From Salinisphaera sp. G21_0 (lineage in GTDB: Bacteria > Pseudomonadota > Gammaproteobacteria > Pseudomonadales > Endozoicomonadaceae), in contig NZ_JAGHQW010000009.1 of NCBI RefSeq assembly GCF_017744115.1, positions 79,731 to 143,730 of the forward strand: a DNA stretch of 64,000 bases. The letters run 5' to 3'. A program made the translations under genes and the position numbers. The notes beneath the pieces were generated by a model. It was not told the origin of the DNA, did not search any database, and worked only from the letters and a program-made list of their open reading frames with translations. Positions 17,623 to 25,140 of the stretch are shown here, piece by piece; the first letter of the stretch is position 1; each line of letters begins with the position of its first letter.

Positions 17623-18123
17623 TCACGCTTTTTTCAGATACTTGGTCAACAGAACAATTCTGACACCATTGACACGGCCTTCGATCTGTTCAGGATTACC
17701 GGTCAAAGAGATATTGCGTACAGCAGTGCCGCGCTTGGCAGTAAAGCCAGCACCTTTGACCGGCAGATCCTTGATCAGCGTGACTGTATCACCCGCATTC
17801 AATACACTGCCGTTGCTATCCAGTGTGGGGGCTGCTGATTCTTCACTGCTTAATTCGGACTCTGCCCACTCACGGGTCTCATCATCCAGATACATCATAT
17901 CTACCAGGTCCCGGGCCCAGCCTTCCGATGACAGACGGTTGAGCAGACGAAATGCCATAACCTGAACGGCGGGAACCTGGCTCCACATACTGTCACTAAT
18001 AGGTTTTTGGCCTTGTTGTAACAAGCCAGGTGTTTTGCCGGAGGCAGTTTCCGGCGCTGGCAAAGGCTGGTCAAAACCGGCATTGCAGCCCGGGGCTGCC
18101 AGAGCGGGTGAAATTGGCTGCAT
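17623..18123 (-). CDS. PhnA/YjdM-type protein with missing zinc-ribbon half
   Basis: A 166-residue protein. From about residue 43 it follows proteobacterial PhnA closely: DSMWSQVPAVQVMAFRLLNR, the DLVDMMYLDDETREWA segment, then the C-terminal SH3-like domain with LDSNGSVLNAGDTVTLIKDL and VKGAGFTAKRGTAVRNISL. The usual N-terminal 60-70 residues with two CxxC pairs are replaced by a short Pro/Ala-rich stretch, and I could not find the missing part in other frames upstream. The start has a good AGGACG sequence, so the shortened protein is probably made. PhnA is named for phosphonoacetate hydrolase, but YjdM-type proteins have no proven enzymatic role. Confidence 0.7.
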   Translation of the reverse strand: MQPISPALAAPGCNAGFDQPLPAPETASGKTPGLLQQGQKPISDSMWSQVPAVQVMAFRLLNRLSSEGWARDLVDMMYLDDETREWAESELSSEESAAPTLDSNGSVLNAGDTVTLIKDLPVKGAGFTAKRGTAVRNISLTGNPEQIEGRVNGVRIVLLTKYLKKA

Positions 18124-18266
18124 AATTACGTCCTGTTGAAAAGCTGACTTAATGACTGTTGTTTTTTGGCAATTGATAAAGGTTGGTGAAACCCATGGAT
18201 GAAACTACGCCATGGAAATAGCCGGGAAACGGGAGTTGGACAAAAGGCTATGGGTAAAGTTCGCTG

Positions 18267-20189
18267 TCAGCAGCTTGACTGCTCCAACCCCGGGCTGTTG
18301 CGGTGCAGCCAGTTCAGACTTTTTTGCGCAGCGGGGTACCCCTGCCTGGCGGCCTTGTCAAACCAGGTCAGGGCCACGGCGTAGTTCTGCTCCACCCCCA
18401 GGCCCTTCCGGTGCATCGTGCCCAGATGATATTGCGCAGCGGCGGCACCCTGGTCGGCAGACTTGCGGAACCAGAACAGGGCTTCGGCATAGTTCTGCTC
18501 CACCCCCAGGCCCATCAGGTACAACCAGCCCAGGTTGTTTTGTGCATCGGCGTTTCCCCGGTCGGCAGACTTGCGGTACCAGGCCAGGGCCTCGGCATAG
18601 CTCTGCTCCACTCCGAGACCGTGTTGGTGCATCCAACCCAGGCTGTGTTGTGCACCGGCGTCTCCCTGGTCGGCGGCCTTGCGGAACCAGATCAGGGCTT
18701 CGGCATAGTTCTGCTTTATTCCCAGCCCCTTCAGAAGCACCCAGCCCAGATGATACTGGGCAGCGGCGTGTCCCAGGTCGGCAGACTTGCGGAACCAGAT
18801 CAGGGCCTCGGCGTAGCTCTGCTCCGCCCCCAGACCCTTCTGGTGCATACAGCCCAGCTGATATTGCGCAGCGGCGTGCCCCTGGTCGGCAGCCTTACCG
18901 AACCAGGTCAGGGCTTTGGCGCAGTTCTTCTGCGTCCCCAGCCCCTTAAGGTGCATCCAGCCGAGCTGATATTGTGACGTGGCGTGTCCCTGGTCGGCAG
19001 CCTTGTCGTACCAGGTCAGGGCTTCGGTGTGGTTCTGCTCCGTTCCCAGACCCTTATAGTGCATCCAGCCCAGGTTGTTTTGTGCGGGAGCGTGTCCCTG
19101 GTCAGCGGCCTTGCAGAACCAGATCAGAGCCTTACCGTGGCTTTGTTCCACCGCCACCCCCTTAAAGTACATCCAGCCCAGGATGTTTTGCGCGGCGGCG
19201 TCTCCCTTTTTGGCGGCCTTGCGGAACAAGATAAAGGCCTCGACGGAGTTTTGCTCCGTCTCCAGAAGCAACTCCCTGAGGATCCAGCTCAGATTGTTTT
19301 GCGCGGCGGCACTTCCCTGTTTGACACTCTTACGGAACCAGGTCATGGCTTCGGCGTAGTTCTGCTTTACCCCCAGGCCCTTTGAATACATCCAGCCCAG
19401 GTCGTTTTGTGCGTCGGCGTCCCCTTGGGCGGCGGCCTTGCGGAACCAGGTGAGAGCCTTGGCGTAGTTCTGCTCCACCTCCAGACCCTTTAAGTACATA
19501 GAGCCCAGGTTGTATTGTGCGTTGGCGTCCCCCCGGTCGGCGGCCTTGTGGAACCAGGTCCGGGCCTCGGCGCAGTTCTGCTCAACCCCCAGACCTTTCA
19601 GGTACATCCAGCCCAGGTTGTTTTGTGCGTTGGCGTTCCCATGGTCGGCGGCCTTGTAGAACCAGGTCAGGGCCTCGGCGTAGTTCTGCTCCCCCCCCAG
19701 ACCGTTCAGGTACATCAAGCCCAGGTTGTTTTGCGCTACTTTACTGTTGGTGGTCAAACCCGCCCTGATCAACAGTGCTGCTATTTCCCAACATTGTTGC
19801 TTTAACGACAGGGTTAGAGGGTTTTTCCTATCCGGGAACGACCGCTGATCAGGGTTGAGCCCGGTTGACAGAATATCCTCCACATCCTCGATCCGGTTGC
19901 CCTCAATTGACTTGAATAGCTCCTTCCGCAGATCTACGGGCCAGGTCATTGAGGGAGTACTGCCCGTTATCAAGCGGCGATCAATTGGACATCGTGAGGA
20001 TATTCTTACCCAATCGCTTATGCATGCGTGGTGGTATTCATGAGTGCACGGCTGTAGCCTTACGACTGTAGTCGTGTCTTTGATTCGGATCTTTCGAGCC
20101 AGGGCCGCTGCAGTGGGAGAGCGCCTTGTACCAAGACTTTCCTTTATTTCATCAAAGCAGATTGCACAAGATTGACTGACACTGTTCAT
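18267..20189 (-). CDS. RING-H2 finger plus Sel1-repeat protein, putative E3 ubiquitin ligase effector
   Basis: A 640-residue protein. Residues 8-70 form a RING-H2 finger with C8, C11, C48, H50, H53, C56, C67 and D70. The final Asp in CPID replaces Cys, as in eukaryotic RBX1. A short ankyrin-like stretch follows (about 95-150), then thirteen complete and one partial Sel1 repeats of 36 residues (pattern AQNNLGWMYLKGLGVEQNYA plus EALTWFRKAADQG). RING domains recruit E2 enzymes and Sel1 repeats bind proteins; eukaryotic HRD1-SEL1L pairs the two activities as separate chains, here they are one chain. Host-cell E3 activity is inferred. No signal peptide is seen. Repeats at DNA level (108 bp) are very similar. 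Confidence 0.8.
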   Translation of the reverse strand: MNSVSQSCAICFDEIKESLGTRRSPTAAALARKIRIKDTTTVVRLQPCTHEYHHACISDWVRISSRCPIDRRLITGSTPSMTWPVDLRKELFKSIEGNRIEDVEDILSTGLNPDQRSFPDRKNPLTLSLKQQCWEIAALLIRAGLTTNSKVAQNNLGLMYLNGLGGEQNYAEALTWFYKAADHGNANAQNNLGWMYLKGLGVEQNCAEARTWFHKAADRGDANAQYNLGSMYLKGLEVEQNYAKALTWFRKAAAQGDADAQNDLGWMYSKGLGVKQNYAEAMTWFRKSVKQGSAAAQNNLSWILRELLLETEQNSVEAFILFRKAAKKGDAAAQNILGWMYFKGVAVEQSHGKALIWFCKAADQGHAPAQNNLGWMHYKGLGTEQNHTEALTWYDKAADQGHATSQYQLGWMHLKGLGTQKNCAKALTWFGKAADQGHAAAQYQLGCMHQKGLGAEQSYAEALIWFRKSADLGHAAAQYHLGWVLLKGLGIKQNYAEALIWFRKAADQGDAGAQHSLGWMHQHGLGVEQSYAEALAWYRKSADRGNADAQNNLGWLYLMGLGVEQNYAEALFWFRKSADQGAAAAQYHLGTMHRKGLGVEQNYAVALTWFDKAARQGYPAAQKSLNWLHRNSPGLEQSSC

Positions 20190-20348
20190 AACTTGTCAGA
20201 CTTGTTTATCAACCTGAAGTTCCGTGAAAAAGTTGGAGAAAACCGGGGGGCTTTAATCTTGACTGCCTCAGACTTCCCCTTGAGTAGAATCAGGAAGAAA
20301 CCGACTGAAATCCTGTCGGCTTATCATCCTGCCGGAAGTAACTATACA

Positions 20349-20510
20349 CGATGTTCGACTTTTAACTGACCTAATAGGGCATGGCTGTCCTTTCTGTCTG
20401 CTATTAAAAACAGTGGACTCCAAAAAGGATATCAGCCATGCCAGTTGAACAGTTTATCACCACTGTCTTTTGTATGATCGATTATTTGATCAAAGAACTG
20501 TCGAACATCG
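20349..20510 (+). mobile_element. Small insertion-sequence relic with 11-bp inverted ends
   Basis: The 11-bp ends cgatgttcgac (20349-20359) and its complement (20500-20510) flank about 160 bases. Inside, an ATG at 20438 starts a 25-codon frame (MPVEQFITTVFCMIDYLIKE) that looks like the first residues of a transposase and runs directly into the right end. It is probably a deletion derivative. It overlaps the last codons of the DUF1853 gene on the other strand, so that protein's C-terminus may be altered. The family is not identified. Confidence 0.4.
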
Positions 20511-21509
20511 CGTAGGTTTTACAGCCTTTATCGCTCTCTCAGGCCAGTCATCAGGCACAATAAACAAATGCATCTGTTGTTGCAGCGCCTGATGGATTGC
20601 CCTGATATACACCGGTCGTTTTTGCGGTTGCAGCTGGCGTATCAGCGCATCATGATCGAGCAACTCTGCAACAGGGTTCTGATTCAACCACTGCACTTTC
20701 TGAGGTATCTGGAAGCGGACATCCCTGGTGATGGACCGGGTACTCAGAAGGAAATGGCTTTGAGTTAACCAATAACCTTTCAGGTGATTCTGGTTGCAAT
20801 ACTCGGGTGGCGGGCATTGCGCTGTTATATTCTGTTCTGCCTGAGTTATTAGTTGGATGTCGTTCAGTTGCGGTATGGCTGTTTTATCTGTGCGGTACAG
20901 GGGATAAAAAAGCCTTCCCTGTATCAGGATCTCTTTAGCAACCGGCTGGACAATACCCTGCGTTAATAATGTTTCCCGCCCTTCATGGCTATCACTCAAC
21001 AGGGCTTGATGATGGAGCAGGCGATCCATCTTGCGATCCAGCCGGTCCCTGAGTCCGGGACCGACCCAATGTTGCCATGGAGACCCCATGGCATTGTCAG
21101 CTTCACCAGGCATACCCAGATAAAACTTAACGGCCAGCTCCCGATGGATAAACTGGTTTTTCCGCTGGTAGATAAGGTCATATTCACCCAGTGTGGCAGG
21201 CTGACCATTTTTCTCACCATTCACCTGCAGGTTAACGGCAATGGTCTGGTTATCAGGCAGCTGGTTCAGCAGGAACTGCCATAGGGTTTCGTTGAAAATG
21301 CCGAGCAGGGGATTGCCTTTTTGGTTAACCAGACTTTCCAGAAGGGCCAGTTGCTGTTGGTCAGGAATCACCGGGGCTGTTCCGGCCGGTAAGGGGGAGT
21401 CAAGAAAAAGAGGGCTGGTCGTACGATTAAATAACGGCGGGCTGTTTTGTACCCACTCTACTGCCTGTTGTAGAGTGTGATGTATGCTTTGATGTGAAAA
21501 TCTGTTCAT
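20490..21509 (-). CDS. DUF1853 family protein
   Basis: A 339-residue DUF1853 protein of unknown role. The recognisable core is GEYDLIYQRKNQFIHRELAV followed by KFYLGMPGE and HWVGPGLRDRLDRKMDRLLHHQ, an acidic/basic pattern suggestive of a nuclease-like or nucleotide-binding fold, although no activity is established. In Pseudomonas this family sits close to nadK, rhomboid and pepN genes; here the same genes are present, but nadK is 6.8 kb away because two ShET2-like genes lie between. The last residues are encoded by a small IS relic, so the native C-terminus may have been lost. Confidence 0.75.
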   Translation of the reverse strand: MNRFSHQSIHHTLQQAVEWVQNSPPLFNRTTSPLFLDSPLPAGTAPVIPDQQQLALLESLVNQKGNPLLGIFNETLWQFLLNQLPDNQTIAVNLQVNGEKNGQPATLGEYDLIYQRKNQFIHRELAVKFYLGMPGEADNAMGSPWQHWVGPGLRDRLDRKMDRLLHHQALLSDSHEGRETLLTQGIVQPVAKEILIQGRLFYPLYRTDKTAIPQLNDIQLITQAEQNITAQCPPPEYCNQNHLKGYWLTQSHFLLSTRSITRDVRFQIPQKVQWLNQNPVAELLDHDALIRQLQPQKRPVYIRAIHQALQQQMHLFIVPDDWPERAIKAVKPTRCSTVL

Positions 21510-21529
21510 ACTGACGTTTATATACTATT
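21464..21529 (+). repeat. Left copy of direct repeat flanking the ShET2-like island
   Basis: About 60 bases covering the first codons of the DUF1853 gene and its upstream region. They recur in the same orientation at 28305-28365 (shared core gatgtatgctttgatgt, then aaaatctgttcat). The pair brackets the two ShET2-like genes. Confidence 0.7.
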
Positions 21530-21657
21530 ACATGGTTTCAATGTAATTGATGGGTTCTTTTTATCAATGGCCTCCAAACTCTGTTCGTCCTGAGGAACCG
21601 AAGGACGCTAAGGGTGAACGGAGATTGTACACATCAAAATCATCGAAATAATGTACT

Positions 21658-24600
21658 ATGGATAATATCAGTCAGAATCCACCTTGTTCATCTGCTGAAA
21701 TACCTGGTAATGATTCTCAATCTGTCAATGAAGAGACAACCCTCACTGGATTTTCGCGAGCTGTTAAGTCTGTTGATCCAAAAAACATTCCCGGGGAAAA
21801 GAAAAGTAAGTCAGCCAATGTTCCCCAATATGCATCTCTGATTAGCCGTAAAATCGAACAACTTAACCATCAGGGACGTATTTACCTGTTGCAGGTGGAT
21901 AAGCCCCCGGATAGTGGCAATATACCCACAGAATCTTCGACAGAGACCCTGCCTGTTAATACCTCCGGGATTTTGCAATACGTATCAAAGGGCGACCTGA
22001 GAAGGTTCAACGGCATGGCGAACAATCTCTTTGATCATGAACCGATTAATTGCAGGCATTTGGCCTATGCGTTTGCCACAGGCAAGTTTGGCACGAAAGA
22101 TGTGGGCAAATTCACGTCCATTGATCGGCTTGATAAAATTTCCCGTCATAGCGGTATTAAAATGGATCAGGCCCTGGATGACACCACGGCTGATGGATAT
22201 AAAACTGCACAGGAAGGTTATTACTTTGACCGGGCTGGCTTAGGCCAGGCACTTTATACGGCTTGTCAACAGCAGCTGGTCGATAGCGAACAAAATAAAA
22301 CCTATCTGTTTTCGTCATTGAACCATTTGATGGCTCTAAAGATAAACTGGTCGCCTGAGCGACCGGAAATAAAAATGGCCTTTTATGATCCCAACGACAC
22401 CCTGAGAGTCCGACGACTCATCGTCCCTGACCTGCAAACCCTGAAGGCGATTAAAATAGAGCACCTTTTCCCGAATTCTTATTCAATCAAATTATATTTC
22501 CCCAAGCCTTCTTCGGGTGGATGTTTAACCACGCTAGCGGTTGAGAGCCGGGCCGGTAACTCGTTGGTCAGGATTCTGGCGGATATGAATTCGTCCATCC
22601 TGTTTTTAATGCTCAGGAATGGACATTTTTCTTCAAAAATGGTGGATCAATTCATGGGGCAACTGAACCGGCTTGATCCATATAATCAAAAAATTGTCCT
22701 GATGGCTAAAAATGACGATGGTGTGCCAGGGCTGTTCATGGCATCACACAGGGGCCATGGGGAGTGCGTCAGGAAATACCTGGATTGGGTCCTGGCCAGC
22801 TCCTTGAGCGACGAGGTCAAACAGGATCTGTTGATGGCGAAATCCGACAGTGGTTTTCCCTGGCTCTGCGTGGCAATGCAAAGCGGCCACGGGGAGTGTG
22901 TGAAGCGTTACCTGGAGCGGGTGATGGCCAGCTCCCTGAGCAACGAGATCAAACAGAATCTGCTGATGGTGACATCCCCCAAGGGTTATCACGGGCTCTT
23001 CGGGGCGCTGCAAAACGGCCACGGGGAGTGTGTGAAGAGTTACCTGGATTGGGTGATGGCCAGCTCCCTGAGCGACGAGGTCAAACAGAATCTGCTGATA
23101 GCGAAATCCCCCGATGGTTATCCCGGGCTCTTCGTGGCACTGGGAAATGGCCACGGGGAGTGTGTGCAGAGTTACCTGGATCGGGTCCTGGCCAGCTCCC
23201 TGAGCGATGAGGTCAAACAGAATCTGCTGATGGCGAAGTCCCTCAGGGGTTTTTCCGGGCTCTGTGTGGCGCTGCAAAACGGCCATGGTGAGTGCGTCAG
23301 GATTTACTGGGATCGGGTGATGGCCAGCCCCTTCAGCGAGGAGGTCAAACTGGATCTGCTGAGGGCGAAATCCGGCTGTGGTTTTCCCGGGCTCTACGTA
23401 GCACTGCAAAATGGCCATGGTGAGTGCGTCAGGATTTACTGGGATCGGGTGATGGCCAGCCCCTTCAGCGAGGAGGTCAAACTGGATCTGCTGAGGGCGA
23501 AATCCGACAGTGGTTTTTTCGTGCTCTACATAGCACTGCACAATGGCCATAGTGAGTGCGTCAGGATTTACTGGGATCGGGTGATGGCCAGCCCCTTCAG
23601 CGAGGAGGTCAAACTGGATCTGCTGAGGGCGAAATCCGACAGTGGTTTTTTCGTGCTCTACATAGCACTGCAAAATGGCCATAGTGAGTGCGTCAGGATT
23701 TACTGGGATCGGGTGATGGCCAGCCCCTTCAGCGAGGAGGTCAAACTGGATCTGCTGAGGGCGAAATCCGACAGTGGTTTTTCCGGGCTCTACGTAACAC
23801 TGCAAAATGGCCATGGTGAGTGCGTCAGGAGTTACTGGGATCTGGTGATGGCCAGCCCCTTCAGCGAGGAGGTCAAACTGGATCTGCTGAGGGCGAAATC
23901 AGATTGTGGTTTTCCCGGGCTCTGCGTGGCATTTAAAACTGGCCACGGGGAGTGCGTGAAGAGTTACCTGGATCGAGTCCTGGCCAGCCCCTTCAGCGAG
24001 GAGGTCAAACTGGATCTGCTGAGGGCGAAATCCGACAGTGGTTTTCCCGGGCTCTATGTAGCACTGGAAAATGGCCATGGTGAGTGCGTCAGGATTTACT
24101 GGGATCGAGTGATGGCCAGCCCCTTCAGCGAGGAGTTCAAACAGGACTTGCTGAGGGCGAAATCCGACAGTGGTTTTCCCGGGCTCTACGTAGCACTGCA
24201 AAAGGGCCATGGTGAGTGCGTCAGGATTTACCTGGATCGGGTGATGGCCAGCCCCTTCAGCGAGGAGTTCAAACTGGATCTGCTGAGGGCGAAATCCGGC
24301 CGTGGTTTTCCCGGGCTCTACGTAGCACTGCAAAAGGGCCATGGTGAGTGCGTCAGGATTTACTGGGATCGGGTGATGGCCAGCCCCTTTAGCGACGAGG
24401 TCAAACTGAATCTGCTGATGGCGACATCCGACACGGGATTTCCGGGGTTGTTTAAGGCGCTGCAAAATGGCCAGGAGGCGTGCGCCAGGGATTACCTGAG
24501 TCTGGTTTTGGCCAGTCCCTTCTGCGATGAGGTCAAACAAAACCTGCTAATGGCGACCCGGGGGGATGGTATTTCCGGACTTTACGTGGTACTGAGAAAT

Positions 24601-24708
24601 GGCAAGCAGGAATGCTTCAGGACGTATGTTACACAGATTATAAATATCAGCTTAACCCGGATATTTCATAAACGTGCTCCCGAGCTCGCTGGTCCTTTGT
24701 CGCTCTAA
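21658..24708 (+). CDS. ShET2/EspL-like cysteine protease with 44-residue repeat tail (copy 1)
   Basis: A 1016-residue protein. Residues 1-310 resemble the ShET2 N-terminal domain of Shigella OspD3/ShET2 and E. coli EspL, a cysteine protease that cleaves host RHIM proteins. A plausible triad is C132 (INCRHLAYAFATG), H223 (SLNHLMALKI) and D244 (AFYDPNDT); the His-Asp spacing of 21 is close to that remembered for EspL. From about residue 345 come fifteen 44-residue ankyrin-like units (GFPGLYVALQNGHGECV then RIYWDRVMASPFSEEVK). The last residues differ from copy 2 because a palindromic element interrupts the 3' end at about 24660. No ribosome binding site of normal strength precedes the ATG. Protease function and secretion are inferred. 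Confidence 0.7.
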   Translation: MDNISQNPPCSSAEIPGNDSQSVNEETTLTGFSRAVKSVDPKNIPGEKKSKSANVPQYASLISRKIEQLNHQGRIYLLQVDKPPDSGNIPTESSTETLPVNTSGILQYVSKGDLRRFNGMANNLFDHEPINCRHLAYAFATGKFGTKDVGKFTSIDRLDKISRHSGIKMDQALDDTTADGYKTAQEGYYFDRAGLGQALYTACQQQLVDSEQNKTYLFSSLNHLMALKINWSPERPEIKMAFYDPNDTLRVRRLIVPDLQTLKAIKIEHLFPNSYSIKLYFPKPSSGGCLTTLAVESRAGNSLVRILADMNSSILFLMLRNGHFSSKMVDQFMGQLNRLDPYNQKIVLMAKNDDGVPGLFMASHRGHGECVRKYLDWVLASSLSDEVKQDLLMAKSDSGFPWLCVAMQSGHGECVKRYLERVMASSLSNEIKQNLLMVTSPKGYHGLFGALQNGHGECVKSYLDWVMASSLSDEVKQNLLIAKSPDGYPGLFVALGNGHGECVQSYLDRVLASSLSDEVKQNLLMAKSLRGFSGLCVALQNGHGECVRIYWDRVMASPFSEEVKLDLLRAKSGCGFPGLYVALQNGHGECVRIYWDRVMASPFSEEVKLDLLRAKSDSGFFVLYIALHNGHSECVRIYWDRVMASPFSEEVKLDLLRAKSDSGFFVLYIALQNGHSECVRIYWDRVMASPFSEEVKLDLLRAKSDSGFSGLYVTLQNGHGECVRSYWDLVMASPFSEEVKLDLLRAKSDCGFPGLCVAFKTGHGECVKSYLDRVLASPFSEEVKLDLLRAKSDSGFPGLYVALENGHGECVRIYWDRVMASPFSEEFKQDLLRAKSDSGFPGLYVALQKGHGECVRIYLDRVMASPFSEEFKLDLLRAKSGRGFPGLYVALQKGHGECVRIYWDRVMASPFSDEVKLNLLMATSDTGFPGLFKALQNGQEACARDYLSLVLASPFCDEVKQNLLMATRGDGISGLYVVLRNGKQECFRTYVTQIINISLTRIFHKRAPELAGPLSL
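22725..24640. repeat. Tandem 132-bp repeats in ShET2-like copy 1
   Basis: Fifteen units of 132 bases. Units around 23448, 23580 and 23712 are almost identical over their whole length, indicating recent duplication or conversion. Long open frames on the minus strand here are by-products of the repeat composition. Confidence 0.9.
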
Positions 24709-25020
24709 GGGAGTTTTGCTCAGTCGACCGTACTCCCCGGTACGGCGCTCCCTCACAAAATCCTCGGAGGCTGACCGAGAATAGCGCCCGTCTAGGCGAC
24801 CCCGTAGTGAGGATGGCAGAAAATTGAGGATAAAAAGTCGGAAATTTTTAGTGAATAGTGGTTCTATTTGCTAAAAATTTCCGACTTTTTAGACCAATTT
24901 GCTGACACCGCAGTAGGGCAGTCTATTCTCGGTCAGCCTCCTCGGCTTTGGCATCCTGCGTCGCCCTATCTCCCACATCCGTGTGGTCGTGCGCGAGATT
25001 CGGGGTAGTTTATGAAATAT
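24661..25020. mobile_element. Composite inverted-repeat element between the two ShET2-like genes
   Basis: A 13-bp inverted repeat, atatttcataaac at 24661-24673 and its complement at 25008-25020, bounds about 360 bases. The left end lies inside the 3' end of ShET2-like copy 1, whose last 16 codons are read from the element. It contains the complete palindromic repeat at 24766-24941. No transposase is encoded, so it is MITE-like. Confidence 0.5.
24766..24941 (-). repeat. Palindromic repeat family 1, copy A
   Basis: About 176 bases with ends ggaggctgaccgagaatag and the complement ctattctcggtcagcctcc. The centre is a perfect 20-bp stem (aaaaagtcggaaatttttag) around a short hairpin. It is inverted relative to copies B (47438-47599) and C (50334-50501) and has about 14 extra bases in its left arm. 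Confidence 0.9.
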
Positions 25021-25140
25021 TCGGTCTAAAGCATCTGGCAGACTTTCGTTTATAAAATCCTTTGCCAGAATTTGATACTTATATTGATGATGTCAACAGA
25101 TGCCAAGAATCACAGACTACGGATAAACACCCATTAGCCT
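25021..25140. other. Short gap containing patches of nearby genes
   Basis: No gene. Two adjoining patches match other genes in the window: gcatctggcagactttc as in nadK near 28464, then tcgtttataaaatcctttg as in the PLP enzyme gene near 15591. Confidence 0.5.

Noticed and set aside
18212..19385. Plus-strand frames opposite the RING-Sel1 gene
   Set aside because: Periodic mirror frames of the 108-bp Sel1 repeat without start signals.
22744..23814. Long minus-strand frames opposite the ShET2-like repeats (also 23899-24540, 26245-26787, 27148-27579)
   Set aside because: They are periodic mirror frames of the 132-bp repeat; the plus strand gives a coherent protein with a conserved N-terminal domain, and these frames have no start signals or family resemblance.
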